Of a DNA stretch of 64,000 bases, positions 26,635 through 35,496 are shown piece by piece; the stretch's first letter is position 1, and every line of letters starts with the position of its first letter. The notes beneath the pieces were generated by a model. It was given only the letters and a program-made list of their open reading frames with translations. It was not told the DNA's origin and searched no databases. Both the position numbers and the translations under genes were made by a program. This stretch comes from Nocardioides sp. Iso805N. GTDB lineage: Bacteria; Actinomycetota; Actinomycetes; Propionibacteriales; Nocardioidaceae. The DNA lies in NCBI RefSeq assembly GCF_000364605.1, contig NZ_KB822579.1:248001-312000 (forward strand), given 5' to 3'.

Positions 26635-26651
26635 ACGTTAGTCGATATCTT
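26635..26651. promoter_or_regulatory. Compact divergent pair of -10 boxes
   Basis: Minus-strand TAACGT (26635-26640) and plus-strand TATCTT (26646-26651) lie five bases apart, each 7-8 bases from its own ATG (26626 and 26659). The whole gap between the two start codons is 32 bases, so the two promoters must occlude each other and neither transcript has a 5' leader. Inferred from spacing. Confidence 0.5.
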
Positions 26652-26658
26652 TGCGGCC

Positions 26659-27456
<798 letters not shown>

Positions 27457-27523
27457 CACGCCCGCACGGACGTGTGTGCCGAAACGAGGTTTGAACGCCT
27501 TGCCGCGTGACTAGGCTGCAAGT

Positions 27524-27967
27524 GTGGACTGGTTGATCTGGCTCTGTGTCGCCGCGGGCCTTGCGATCCTCGAGCTGCTGAGCCTGGATCTGGTCCTGCT
27601 CATGCTCGCCGGGGGTGCGCTGGCGGCGACCTTCGTCGCGATCCCCAGTGACAACCTGGTCATCGAGGCCCTCGTCGCCATCGTGGTCAGCGCCGGCATG
27701 CTCAGCCTGGTGCGCCCCTCCCTCGTCGAGCGGTTGCACCGTGGCAGCCCGCACGTACGGATCGGTCCCGAGCGGCTGCTGGGCGAGCGCTTCGAGGTGA
27801 CCACCTCGATCAGTGCCGGGCACCCCGCCCAGGTGCTCATCGCAGGTGAGCAGTGGACCGCTCAGCCCTATGACGAGACGCTCGTGATCGACCCCGGCTC
27901 GACGGTCGAGGTTCTCCAGATCAAGGGCGCCACAGCCTATGTCCACCCCCTTCCCAAGGAGATCTGA
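27524..27967 (+). CDS. NfeD-like membrane protein (short form)
   Basis: 147-residue NfeD family protein without the N-terminal protease domain. Two or three membrane segments (residues 3-60) are followed by the small OB-fold domain (GERFEVTTSISAGHPAQVLIAGEQWTA, then DPGSTVEVLQIKGATAYVHP). NfeD proteins work with SPFH/stomatin partners in membrane-domain quality control. GTG 27524 lies six bases after TAGGCT (27512-27517). The stop overlaps the SPFH gene start (TGATG), as expected for this conserved pair. Confidence 0.9.
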   Translation: MDWLIWLCVAAGLAILELLSLDLVLLMLAGGALAATFVAIPSDNLVIEALVAIVVSAGMLSLVRPSLVERLHRGSPHVRIGPERLLGERFEVTTSISAGHPAQVLIAGEQWTAQPYDETLVIDPGSTVEVLQIKGATAYVHPLPKEI

Positions 27968-29094
27968 TGGCCCTGGCAGTCCTGATCGTCGTCGCCGTCC
28001 TGGCATTGTTCGTGATCATCACGCTTGCCAAGTCGGTGCGGATCATTCCGCAGGCCCGCACCGGCATCGTGGAGCGGTTCGGCAAGTACAAGGGCTCGCT
28101 GGCGCCGGGGCTGAACGTCATCACGCCGTTCGTCGACAAGGTCCGCTACATCATCGACATGCGCGAGCAGGTCGTCTCCTTCCCGCCGCAGGGGATGATC
28201 ACGCAGGACAACCTGACCGTCTCGATCGACACGGTGCTCTACTTCCAGGTGACCGACCCGATCGCTGCGACGTACGAGATCGCCAACTACATCACCGCCG
28301 TCGAGCAGCTCACCATGACCACGCTGCGCAACATCGTCGGCGGGATGGACCTGGAGAAGACGCTCACCAGCCGCGAGTCGATCAACAGCCAGCTCTCCGC
28401 GGTCCTCGACGGCGACACCGGTCGCTGGGGCCTCAAGGTCAAGCGCGTGGAGATCAAGTCCATCGAGCCGCCGCCGTCGATCAAGGACGCGATGGAGAAG
28501 CAGATGCGCGCCGACCGCGACAAGCGCGCCGCGATCCTGCAGGCCGAGGGCGAGCGGCAGTCCGCCATCCTCTCCGCCGAGGGCAAGAAGCAGTCCGCCA
28601 TCCTCAACGCGGAGGGCCAGCGCGAGTCGCAGATCCTCTCGGCGCAGGGTGAGCGGGAGGCCGCGATCCTGCGCGCCCAGGGCGAGGGCCGGGCGATCCA
28701 GACGGTCTTCCAGGCGATCCACGACGGCCAGCCCGACCAGTCGCTGCTGGCCTACCAGTACCTCCAGCTCCTGCCGCAGATCGCCCAGGGCGATGCCAAC
28801 AAGCTCTGGATCCTGCCCAGCGAGTTCACCAAGACGATCGAGGGTCTCGGCTCCTCGCTGACCTCGGCCCTCGGCATCCCCGCCAAGGCGGCGGGCGACT
28901 TCGAGCGCGTCGACATGGGCCCGGACGAGACCCTGCTCGCCACGTCGCGCACGGCGGAGGCCGACCACGCGGTGCAGCAGGCCATCGCCGAGGCCGCGTC
29001 CGCCGCCAACCCGGGGCTCCCGGCGCCGTCCGACCCGACAGGTCCGACCGACCAGGCCGGTCCGTCAGCCGCCGACGAGGAGCCCGGCGCCTGA
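27967..29094 (+). CDS. SPFH/stomatin-family membrane protein
   Basis: 375-residue stomatin/prohibitin-like protein. One N-terminal membrane segment (residues 2-21) is followed by the SPFH domain (SVRIIPQARTGIVERFGKYKG through IEPPPSIKDAMEKQMRADRD). A helical region at about 189-243 consists of five 11-residue repeats of the pattern AIL-x-A-[EQ]-G-x-x-x-[SA], a hendecad coiled coil for oligomerisation. The tail is Pro/Ala-rich. It forms an operon with nfeD (overlap before) and the nitroreductase gene (overlap after), and probably makes ring or lattice assemblies at the membrane. Confidence 0.92.
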   Translation: MALAVLIVVAVLALFVIITLAKSVRIIPQARTGIVERFGKYKGSLAPGLNVITPFVDKVRYIIDMREQVVSFPPQGMITQDNLTVSIDTVLYFQVTDPIAATYEIANYITAVEQLTMTTLRNIVGGMDLEKTLTSRESINSQLSAVLDGDTGRWGLKVKRVEIKSIEPPPSIKDAMEKQMRADRDKRAAILQAEGERQSAILSAEGKKQSAILNAEGQRESQILSAQGEREAAILRAQGEGRAIQTVFQAIHDGQPDQSLLAYQYLQLLPQIAQGDANKLWILPSEFTKTIEGLGSSLTSALGIPAKAAGDFERVDMGPDETLLATSRTAEADHAVQQAIAEAASAANPGLPAPSDPTGPTDQAGPSAADEEPGA

Positions 29095-29768
29095 TGGAGC
29101 TGAGCGATGTGATGCGGACGACCGCGGCGATCCGCGAGTTCACCGCTGATCCGCTGCCCGACGCGGTGCTGGCTCGGATCCTCGAGCTCGCTCGGTTCGC
29201 GCCGAGCGGCGGCAACCGCCAGGGCGTGCGGATCGTCGCCGTCCGCGATCACGAGACCCGCGAGCGCATGGTCGAGCTCACCAAGCCGGGCGTACGGCGC
29301 TACGTGGCCCAGATCAAGGCCGGTGAGGGCCCGTGGAACCCGCTCACGCCACCGGGCCCCACTGCCGAGGAGATCGCGGCGACCAAGGTGCCGGACTCGT
29401 TCATCGAGCCGCTGCGGCACGCGCCGGTCGTGCTCGTCGTGCTGGTCGACCAAGCGGCACTGGCCAGCACCGATCAGGACCTCGACCGCGTCGGCCTGGT
29501 CGGCGGCGCATCGGTCTTCCCGTTGGTGTGGAACATCCTGCTCGCGGCCAGGGCCGAGGGGTACGGCGGTGTCATCACCACCATGGCCGCCTCACAGGAG
29601 CCGGCCGTGCTGGAGCTGCTCGGTGCGCCTGCCAGCCACGCCGTGGCCTGCGTCGTACCGCTCGGGCGACCGGTGCACCAGCCCACCCGGCTGCGGCGAC
29701 GCGAGGTCGCTGAGTTCGTCACCCGGGAGCGGTTCGACGGCGAGCCGCTCGAGGTCACCTCGCCGTAA
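29094..29768 (+). CDS. Nitroreductase-family FMN oxidoreductase
   Basis: 224-residue FMN-binding protein. Family features are the N-terminal RTTAAIREFTADPLPDAVL with an FMN phosphate-binding arginine, the APSGGNRQ segment, and the C-terminal EGYGGVITT loop. The substrate is unknown; relatives reduce nitro compounds or quinones or act in dehalogenation. Its ATG overlaps the stop of the SPFH gene (TGATG), so it is probably expressed with the nfeD/SPFH pair, an unusual partner. Confidence 0.85.
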   Translation: MELSDVMRTTAAIREFTADPLPDAVLARILELARFAPSGGNRQGVRIVAVRDHETRERMVELTKPGVRRYVAQIKAGEGPWNPLTPPGPTAEEIAATKVPDSFIEPLRHAPVVLVVLVDQAALASTDQDLDRVGLVGGASVFPLVWNILLAARAEGYGGVITTMAASQEPAVLELLGAPASHAVACVVPLGRPVHQPTRLRRREVAEFVTRERFDGEPLEVTSP

Positions 29769-29792
29769 CACGGGCCCGGCACAGTAGCGGCC

Positions 29793-31220
29793 ATGCGATA
29801 CGCGCAGGCGCTGCACGGCCGGACCTACACCTTCGACGGGATCGTCGAGGTGCTGGCGAAGGCGTCGCCACACCGCTCCGGTGACGTGCTCGCCGGGTGC
29901 GCCGCGTCCTGCGACGCGGAGCGCGCCGCCGCGCGCTATGTGTTGGCCGACCTGCCGCTGCGCACCTTCTTGGAGGAGGATGTCGTCCCTGCGGAGCAGG
30001 ACGACGTCACCCGGCTCATCCTGGAGTGCCACGATGCCGAGGCCTTCGCGCCGGTTGCCGGGCTGACCGTCGGAGAGCTCCGGGACTGGTTGCTCGCTGT
30101 GGCAGCGCGCGGGGAGACCTCGACGCTGGCAGGCGTGGCGCCGGGTCTGATTCCCGAGATGGTCGCCGCCGTCTCGAAGCTGATGCGCAACCAGGACCTG
30201 ATCGCCGTCGCGGCGGCCACGCAGGTCCTCACCCGGTTCCGCACCACCGTCGGCCTGCGCGGGCGCCTGTCCACCCGCCTACAGCCCAACCACCCGACCG
30301 ACGACGCGGCCGGCATCACCGCGACGATTCTCGACGGCCTCCTGCTGGGCAGCGGCGACGCGACGATCGGCATCAACCCGGCGTCGGACGATCCGGCGAC
30401 GGTGGGGCGGCTGCTCCTCCTCGTGGACGAGATCCGCGAACGCTACGCCGTACCGACCCAGTCGTGCGTGCTGACCCACATCACCACGACCCTGGACCTG
30501 ATCGAGCAGGGCCTCCCGGTGGACCTGGTCTTCCAGTCCATCGGCGGCACCCAGGGTGCCAACGCAGGCTTCGGGGTCACGCTGGCGATGCTCGCCGAGG
30601 CCCGGGAGGCGACGTTGGCCCTCGGGCGAGGCACGATCGGCTCCCAGGCGATGTACTTCGAGACCGGGCAGGGCTCGGCGCTCTCGGCCGATGCGCACCT
30701 CGGCACCGGCGGAAGACCCGTCGACCAGCAGACGCTCGAGGCCCGCGCGTACGGCGTGGCGCGCGCCTTCGATCCGTTCCTGGTCAACACCGTCGTCGGT
30801 TTCATCGGACCGGAATACCTCTACGACGGCAAGCAGATCATCCGCGCCGGGCTGGAGGACCACTTCTGCGGCAAGGTGCTCGGCCTGCCGATGGGCGTCG
30901 ACATCTGCTACACCAACCACGCCGAGGCCGACCAGGACGACATGGACACGCTGCTCACCGTCCTCGGGGTCGCGGGCTGCAGCTACATCATGGGCATCCC
31001 CGGCACCGACGACGTGATGCTGGGCTACCAGTCCACGTCGTTCCACGACGCGCTCTACGCCCGCCGGGTGCTCGGCAAGCGGCCGGCGCCGGAGTTCGAG
31101 GCGTGGCTCGACGGGTTGGGCATGCTCGACGGGCCGACCGGCGTGCGCGCGCTCGAGCCGGCGCTGAGTCCGTTCGGCGAGGGCTTCGCGGCCCTGAGCG
31201 CGGGGTCGGCAGGCCGATGA
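29793..31220 (+). CDS. eutB: Ethanolamine ammonia-lyase, large subunit
   Basis: 475-residue catalytic subunit that splits ethanolamine to acetaldehyde and ammonia with adenosylcobalamin. The TIM-barrel family segments are clear: RTYTFDGIVEVLAKASPHRSGD near the start, LQPNHPTDDAAGI, GINPASDD, SIGGTQGANAGFG, MYFETGQGSALSA and YTNHAEADQDDMD. It starts at ATG 29793 and its stop overlaps the eutC ATG. No microcompartment shell or aldehyde dehydrogenase genes lie nearby, so this is probably a nitrogen-scavenging system. Confidence 0.96.
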   Translation: MRYAQALHGRTYTFDGIVEVLAKASPHRSGDVLAGCAASCDAERAAARYVLADLPLRTFLEEDVVPAEQDDVTRLILECHDAEAFAPVAGLTVGELRDWLLAVAARGETSTLAGVAPGLIPEMVAAVSKLMRNQDLIAVAAATQVLTRFRTTVGLRGRLSTRLQPNHPTDDAAGITATILDGLLLGSGDATIGINPASDDPATVGRLLLLVDEIRERYAVPTQSCVLTHITTTLDLIEQGLPVDLVFQSIGGTQGANAGFGVTLAMLAEAREATLALGRGTIGSQAMYFETGQGSALSADAHLGTGGRPVDQQTLEARAYGVARAFDPFLVNTVVGFIGPEYLYDGKQIIRAGLEDHFCGKVLGLPMGVDICYTNHAEADQDDMDTLLTVLGVAGCSYIMGIPGTDDVMLGYQSTSFHDALYARRVLGKRPAPEFEAWLDGLGMLDGPTGVRALEPALSPFGEGFAALSAGSAGR

Positions 31221-31954
31221 GCGTAGATCTTTGGGCAGCGCTGCGAGCGAGGACGCCGGCCCGGATCGGTCTGGGCCGGTCCGGCGACGCTCTACCGACC
31301 TCGGCGGTGCTCGCCCTCGGTGCCTCCCACGCAGCCGCGCGCGATGCGGTTCACCATCCGCTCGACGTGGCGGCAGTTTGTGCCGATCTCGCGGAGCTGG
31401 GCATCGGCGAGCCCGTCGTGGTCCCGTCCGCCGCGCCGGACCGGGCCACCTACCTGACGCGACCCGACCTGGGTCGGCTGCCCGGCTCGGACCTCCCGGC
31501 GGCGCCCGCCACCCCGACCACGGACCTGGCGGTGGTGCTCGCCGACGGGCTCTCGGCGACGGCGCTTGAGCAGCACGGAGTCCCGGTGCTTCGCGCGCTG
31601 CTGCCACTGCTCGATGCGGCGACGGGCGTCGCGCCGCCGGTGGTCGCGGTCCAGGCCCGGGTGGCGCTGGGCGACCATATCGGCCAGGCGCTCGGTGCCC
31701 GGGCCGTCCTCGTCCTCATCGGTGAGCGGCCGGGGCTTTCGGCCAGCGACTCGCTCGGTGCCTACCTGACCTGGGCGCCGGCCCCGGGCATCCTCGACAG
31801 CGCGCGCAACTGCGTCTCGAACATCCGCCCGCCCCACGGCCTGGACCACGGGACCGCCGCGCGGCTGATCGCGAGTCTGCTCAGCGGAGCCCGCCGCCTC
31901 GGCGCCAGCGGCGTACGGCTCAAGCCGGAGGCCGGGTTCTTCATCGAACGGTAA
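31217..31954 (+). CDS. eutC: Ethanolamine ammonia-lyase, small subunit
   Basis: 245-residue B12-binding partner of EutB. The family C-terminal block is visible: VLIGERPGLSASDSLGAYLTWAP, then DSARNCVSNIRPPHGLDHGTAA. The N-terminus begins MSVDLWAALRARTPARIGLGRSGDALPT. It overlaps eutB by four bases (ATGA). The permease gene follows after 74 bases and has its own possible -10 box (TACGGT, about 31989-31994). Confidence 0.94.
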   Translation: MSVDLWAALRARTPARIGLGRSGDALPTSAVLALGASHAAARDAVHHPLDVAAVCADLAELGIGEPVVVPSAAPDRATYLTRPDLGRLPGSDLPAAPATPTTDLAVVLADGLSATALEQHGVPVLRALLPLLDAATGVAPPVVAVQARVALGDHIGQALGARAVLVLIGERPGLSASDSLGAYLTWAPAPGILDSARNCVSNIRPPHGLDHGTAARLIASLLSGARRLGASGVRLKPEAGFFIER

Positions 31955-32028
31955 CAACACGTGCCGTCAACGTGCCGAAACGATTCCTACGGTCGGGGCA
32001 CCGTCACAACGAAATCGGAAGGTGCGCC

Positions 32029-33639
32029 ATGCCGGAGGGACACGAAATCGTAGAGCTGAGCCAGGACGAGGCCCATCTGGCCCGCCTCGGCTACAAGCAG
32101 GAGCTCTCCCGGAGCTGGTCGGGATTCTCCAACTTCGCCATCTCGTTCTCGATCATCTCGATCCTCGCCGGCTGCCTGACGACCTTCTACGTCGGGTGGA
32201 ACAACGGCGGCCCGGCCGGGATCGCGTGGGGCTGGCCTGTGATGGCCGTGCTGATCCTGGTGATCGGGTACTGCATGGCCGAGCTGGTCTCGACATACCC
32301 GACCTCCGGCGGTATCTACTGGTGGGCCAGCAAGCTCGGCGGCCCTGCGGCAGGCTTCTTCACCGGCTGGCTCAACATCATCGGCCTGCTCGGCATCTTC
32401 GCCTCGGTGGCCTATGGCTGCGCAGGCTTCTTCGACAGCTTCGTCGGCGGGCTCTCGTCCTCGTGGGCCGCGCACTACTCGCTGACGCGGGTCTTCATCG
32501 AGTTCGTCGTGATCCTGGTGCTCGCCGCCGCGGTGAACATCTTCTCCAGCCACCTGCTGGCGATCATGAACAACATCTCGGTGTGGTGGCACGTCATCGG
32601 CGCCGCGGTGATCGTGGCCATGCTGTGGTTCTTCACCGCCGACGGCACGCACCACAACTCGGTCGGCGAGGTCTTCTCCACCACCGTCAACAACACCGGC
32701 TTCTTCAACGGAAGCACGCACGGGCTCGGCTTCATCATCATGATCCTGCCGCTCGGCGCGGTGCTGACCCAGTACACGATCACCGGGTACGACGCGTCGG
32801 TGCACCTGTCGGAGGAGACCAAGGGCGCCGCCAACGCTGCCGCCCGGGGCATCACCAGCTCGATCCTCTACTCCGCACTCGGTGGCTGGGTGCTTCTGCT
32901 CAGCCTGCTTTTCGCCGTGCAGGACAAGAACGGTCTCACCAAGGGCGGCGGCGGCATCTTCGTGCTGCTCGGTCAAGCGTTCACGCCGCACGCTGCTGCC
33001 GTGATCGTCTTCATCTCGACCTGCGCGCAGTTCTTCTGCACCTGCGCCTGCCTGACCTCGTGCAGCCGGGTCATCTTCGCCTTCTCCCGCGACGGAGCGG
33101 TGCCGTTCTCGCACCTGTGGTCGAAGGTCAACAGCCAGAAGACCCCCGTCAACGGCGTCCTCATCTCGGCCGTGATCGCCCTCATCATCACGCTGCCGGC
33201 CCTGATCAAGGTCTCCATCGGCGGGGCGCCGAGCCCGATCGCGTTCTACGCCGTCGTGTCCATCGGCGTCCTCGGCCTCTACGGTGCCTTCGGGATCCCG
33301 ATCTTCCTGCGCTGGCGCAAGGGCGACGCGTTCGAGGCCGGTGCGTTCAACAACGGCCGCAAGTACCGCTGGATGAACCCCATCGCCGTCATCGAGATCG
33401 CCATCATGTCGGTCGTCGGCATCCTGCCGACCTCGAGCGTGGGCGTGCCGTGGATGGACGGCTTCTCGATGAAGTACGTCAACTACGCGATCCTGGTCGT
33501 GCCCGGCGCGCTGATCCTGCTGGCGATCTACTGGCGGGTCTCGGTGCGCACCTGGTTCACCGGCCCCAAGAGCACGATCAGCGCCGATGCCGTCGAGGTC
33601 GCCGACCTCGGCGAGGGTCCGGTCGCCGAGCCGGCCTGA
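32029..33639 (+). CDS. APC-superfamily amino acid/amine permease (likely ethanolamine uptake)
   Basis: 536-residue permease with about twelve transmembrane segments, of the GABA/choline/ethanolamine permease type (GIAWGWPVMAVLILVIGYCMAELVSTYPTSGGIYWWAS; GYDASVHLSEETKGAANAAARGI). ATG 32029 has GGAAGG seven bases upstream; an earlier ATG at 31972 lies in the probable promoter. Position directly after eutBC on the same strand suggests that it imports ethanolamine; substrate assignment is by context only. Confidence 0.87.
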   Translation: MPEGHEIVELSQDEAHLARLGYKQELSRSWSGFSNFAISFSIISILAGCLTTFYVGWNNGGPAGIAWGWPVMAVLILVIGYCMAELVSTYPTSGGIYWWASKLGGPAAGFFTGWLNIIGLLGIFASVAYGCAGFFDSFVGGLSSSWAAHYSLTRVFIEFVVILVLAAAVNIFSSHLLAIMNNISVWWHVIGAAVIVAMLWFFTADGTHHNSVGEVFSTTVNNTGFFNGSTHGLGFIIMILPLGAVLTQYTITGYDASVHLSEETKGAANAAARGITSSILYSALGGWVLLLSLLFAVQDKNGLTKGGGGIFVLLGQAFTPHAAAVIVFISTCAQFFCTCACLTSCSRVIFAFSRDGAVPFSHLWSKVNSQKTPVNGVLISAVIALIITLPALIKVSIGGAPSPIAFYAVVSIGVLGLYGAFGIPIFLRWRKGDAFEAGAFNNGRKYRWMNPIAVIEIAIMSVVGILPTSSVGVPWMDGFSMKYVNYAILVVPGALILLAIYWRVSVRTWFTGPKSTISADAVEVADLGEGPVAEPA

Positions 33640-33654
33640 TCCGTCGCCGCTGGC

Positions 33655-34602
33655 TCAGTGCTCGACGTAGGCGCTGAGCCAGCGGTCGAGCTCGGCGTAG
33701 GCGCGGGCCCTGGCCTCGGGGCGTGAGAGCACCACGTCGTGCTTCGCGCCTGTGACGGCGATGTAGGTGACGTGTGGCCCGACGGCGGTCGACCAGCGCC
33801 GGATCTGGGCGACGTCGAGGACGATGTCGGTGCCGTGCACCAGGTCGTCGACGTCGCCGTCCGCGGCCGGGTGACCCGACGCGCCCGACGAGAGCACCAG
33901 CACCGGTGCGCGGACATCGAGGCCGGCGTGGAGCTGCGCGTGGCCGTGCCGGATCGCCCGCAGCCAGCCGGCGTAGACGGTGAACGACTCGACCGGCTTC
34001 CAGACCAAGTTGAAGTCCCACTCCCCCCCGTGATCGCGATGCAGCGAGCGGGTGTAGAAGCCGGAGACGGAGCGCGGGATGATCCGCATCGGCTGCAGCC
34101 GGCCGAGCTGTCGCACCACGGGGGTCAGCACGATCCGTGCCAGCGCGGGGCCCTGCAGGTCGAACCACGGCGAGTTCAGGAACATCCCGGCCAGGCCGTC
34201 GGGCTGGCGCGAGTCGGCCCACAGCGGCGTGGTCAGGCCGCCGGTGGAGTGGCCGGTGACGACGACGCTGTCGTGCTCGGCACGGATCCGGCGCCACACC
34301 TCGTCGAGGACGGGGAAGTAGTCGGCGAGGTCGGTGGTGTAGTTGGGCGTCTGGTGCGCCAGCATCGACCGGCCGTACTTGGGCAGGTCGACGGCGTAGA
34401 AGTCATAGCCCCGCGCGGTCCACCACTCGGCGTACTCGGTCTGGAAGAAGTAGTCGGCAAAGCCGTGCACGTGCAGCACCGCTCGCCGCGTCGGCTCACC
34501 GGCCCCGAGCCGGACCAGCGTCGCAACGACCTCGCCCTCGTGGTCGTCGGGGAGCGGGATCGTCTCGGCGGTGTAGGGAGCGCCCAGTACGTCGGTGGTC
34601 AC
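33655..34602 (-). CDS. Alpha/beta hydrolase (monoacylglycerol lipase-like)
   Basis: 315-residue alpha/beta-hydrolase. The oxyanion segment is HVHGFADYFFQTEYAEWW and the nucleophile elbow is GHSTGG, with likely acid in GTDIVLD and catalytic histidine in TGAKHDVVLS. The fold and HGF start resemble lysophospholipase/monoacylglycerol lipase proteins. It uses GTG 34602. It follows the glycerophosphodiester phosphodiesterase gene after 12 bases on the same strand, suggesting a joint role in lipid breakdown. Confidence 0.85.
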   Translation of the reverse strand: MTTDVLGAPYTAETIPLPDDHEGEVVATLVRLGAGEPTRRAVLHVHGFADYFFQTEYAEWWTARGYDFYAVDLPKYGRSMLAHQTPNYTTDLADYFPVLDEVWRRIRAEHDSVVVTGHSTGGLTTPLWADSRQPDGLAGMFLNSPWFDLQGPALARIVLTPVVRQLGRLQPMRIIPRSVSGFYTRSLHRDHGGEWDFNLVWKPVESFTVYAGWLRAIRHGHAQLHAGLDVRAPVLVLSSGASGHPAADGDVDDLVHGTDIVLDVAQIRRWSTAVGPHVTYIAVTGAKHDVVLSRPEARARAYAELDRWLSAYVEH

Positions 34603-34614
34603 AACGGCATCCTG

Positions 34615-35334
34615 TCAGGCCCCACCGACAGGCGGGGTGCTGGGCGGCCGAACTGCCAGTGCACCAGCGGGATGGTTCGTGGTCACCATCCAGGCGCGGC
34701 CCGGTCGCAGCCACCACCGCAGCAGCCGCGAGTCGTCGACGGTCCACACCAGCAGGTCGAGACGGTGTCGGCGCGCCAGGCGGCGGAGCGTGACAGCGGC
34801 GAGCACGTGGTGCGCGCACAGTACGTCGGCGCGTGCCGCGGCGTACCTCCTCCAGGGGAAGAGCTGATGGCGCAGCGAGGCGGCCGCCGTCCACAGGGGG
34901 AGCCCGCTCAGCGACGTGCCCGTGGAGAGGCCGACCCTAAGACCGTGACCGTGCTGGTCGGCCCAGTCGCGCAGGCTCCGGGCGCCGGGGACCGAGCCCG
35001 TGGTGATGACGATCTGCTCGGCGCGAAGATGGCGCAGCGCCGTCGACGCGGCCTCGATCTCATAACCGTCGGCCTTGAGGTCGATGTGCGCGCCGGCGCG
35101 GCCGGCCAGCCGCTCGAGCAGGGAGTCGTAGGGGAGCAGCTCGATGCCGGGGCTCTCGTCGGTGCTCTCGTCCGGGGCGTCGTGGGTGACGACCAGCCGC
35201 CCGTCGGCCAGCCGTCGTACGTCGAACTCGACGTAGTCCACGCCCAGCTCCAGCGAGTGCTCCAGGGCGTGCAGGCCGTTCTCGCCGGATGGATCATCGC
35301 CCGCGCCGCAACGGTGCGCGCTGATCAGGACCAC
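34615..35334 (-). CDS. Glycerophosphodiester phosphodiesterase family protein
   Basis: 239-residue GDPD-fold hydrolase. The catalytic motif is recognisable: AHRCGAGDDPSGEN with the H-R pair, then GVDYVEFDVRRLADGRLVVTHD giving the E-x-D metal ligands and second histidine. The late HIDLKADG matches the third metal site. Members cleave glycerophosphodiesters to glycerol-3-phosphate and alcohol. No signal peptide is seen. GTG 35334 starts the gene; an alpha/beta hydrolase gene follows. It is divergent from the luciferase-like operon. Confidence 0.84.
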   Translation of the reverse strand: MVLISAHRCGAGDDPSGENGLHALEHSLELGVDYVEFDVRRLADGRLVVTHDAPDESTDESPGIELLPYDSLLERLAGRAGAHIDLKADGYEIEAASTALRHLRAEQIVITTGSVPGARSLRDWADQHGHGLRVGLSTGTSLSGLPLWTAAASLRHQLFPWRRYAAARADVLCAHHVLAAVTLRRLARRHRLDLLVWTVDDSRLLRWWLRPGRAWMVTTNHPAGALAVRPPSTPPVGGA

Positions 35335-35452
35335 AGCACGACGGTAGTGGCTGGGCGGTCGACGTCGTGCGCGACCGTTCTGCCGTGCCTCGGTCGCCGT
35401 ACTACTCGCTCAAGTGGAATAGCCTGGACCACGGCTTGGTTCAGGGTGATAG

Positions 35453-35475
35453 TTCACGTTTAAACTAAATGTGAA
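35453..35475. promoter_or_regulatory. 23-bp AT-rich palindrome before the luciferase-like gene
   Basis: The element has arms TTCAC-N-TTTA and TAAA-N-GTGAA around a 3-base centre, matching 9 of 11 base pairs. It stands out as AT-rich in GC-rich DNA. TAAACT at 35461-35466 inside it fits a -10 box for the gene starting at 35497, so a repressor bound here would block transcription. A MarR- or HxlR-type regulator encoded elsewhere is a guess. Confidence 0.65.
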
Positions 35476-35496
35476 ACCTGAGAAACGGAGACAGCG

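Noticed and set aside
29793..33639. Ethanolamine microcompartment operon
   Set aside because: No shell protein, aldehyde dehydrogenase or other microcompartment gene is present in the neighbourhood.
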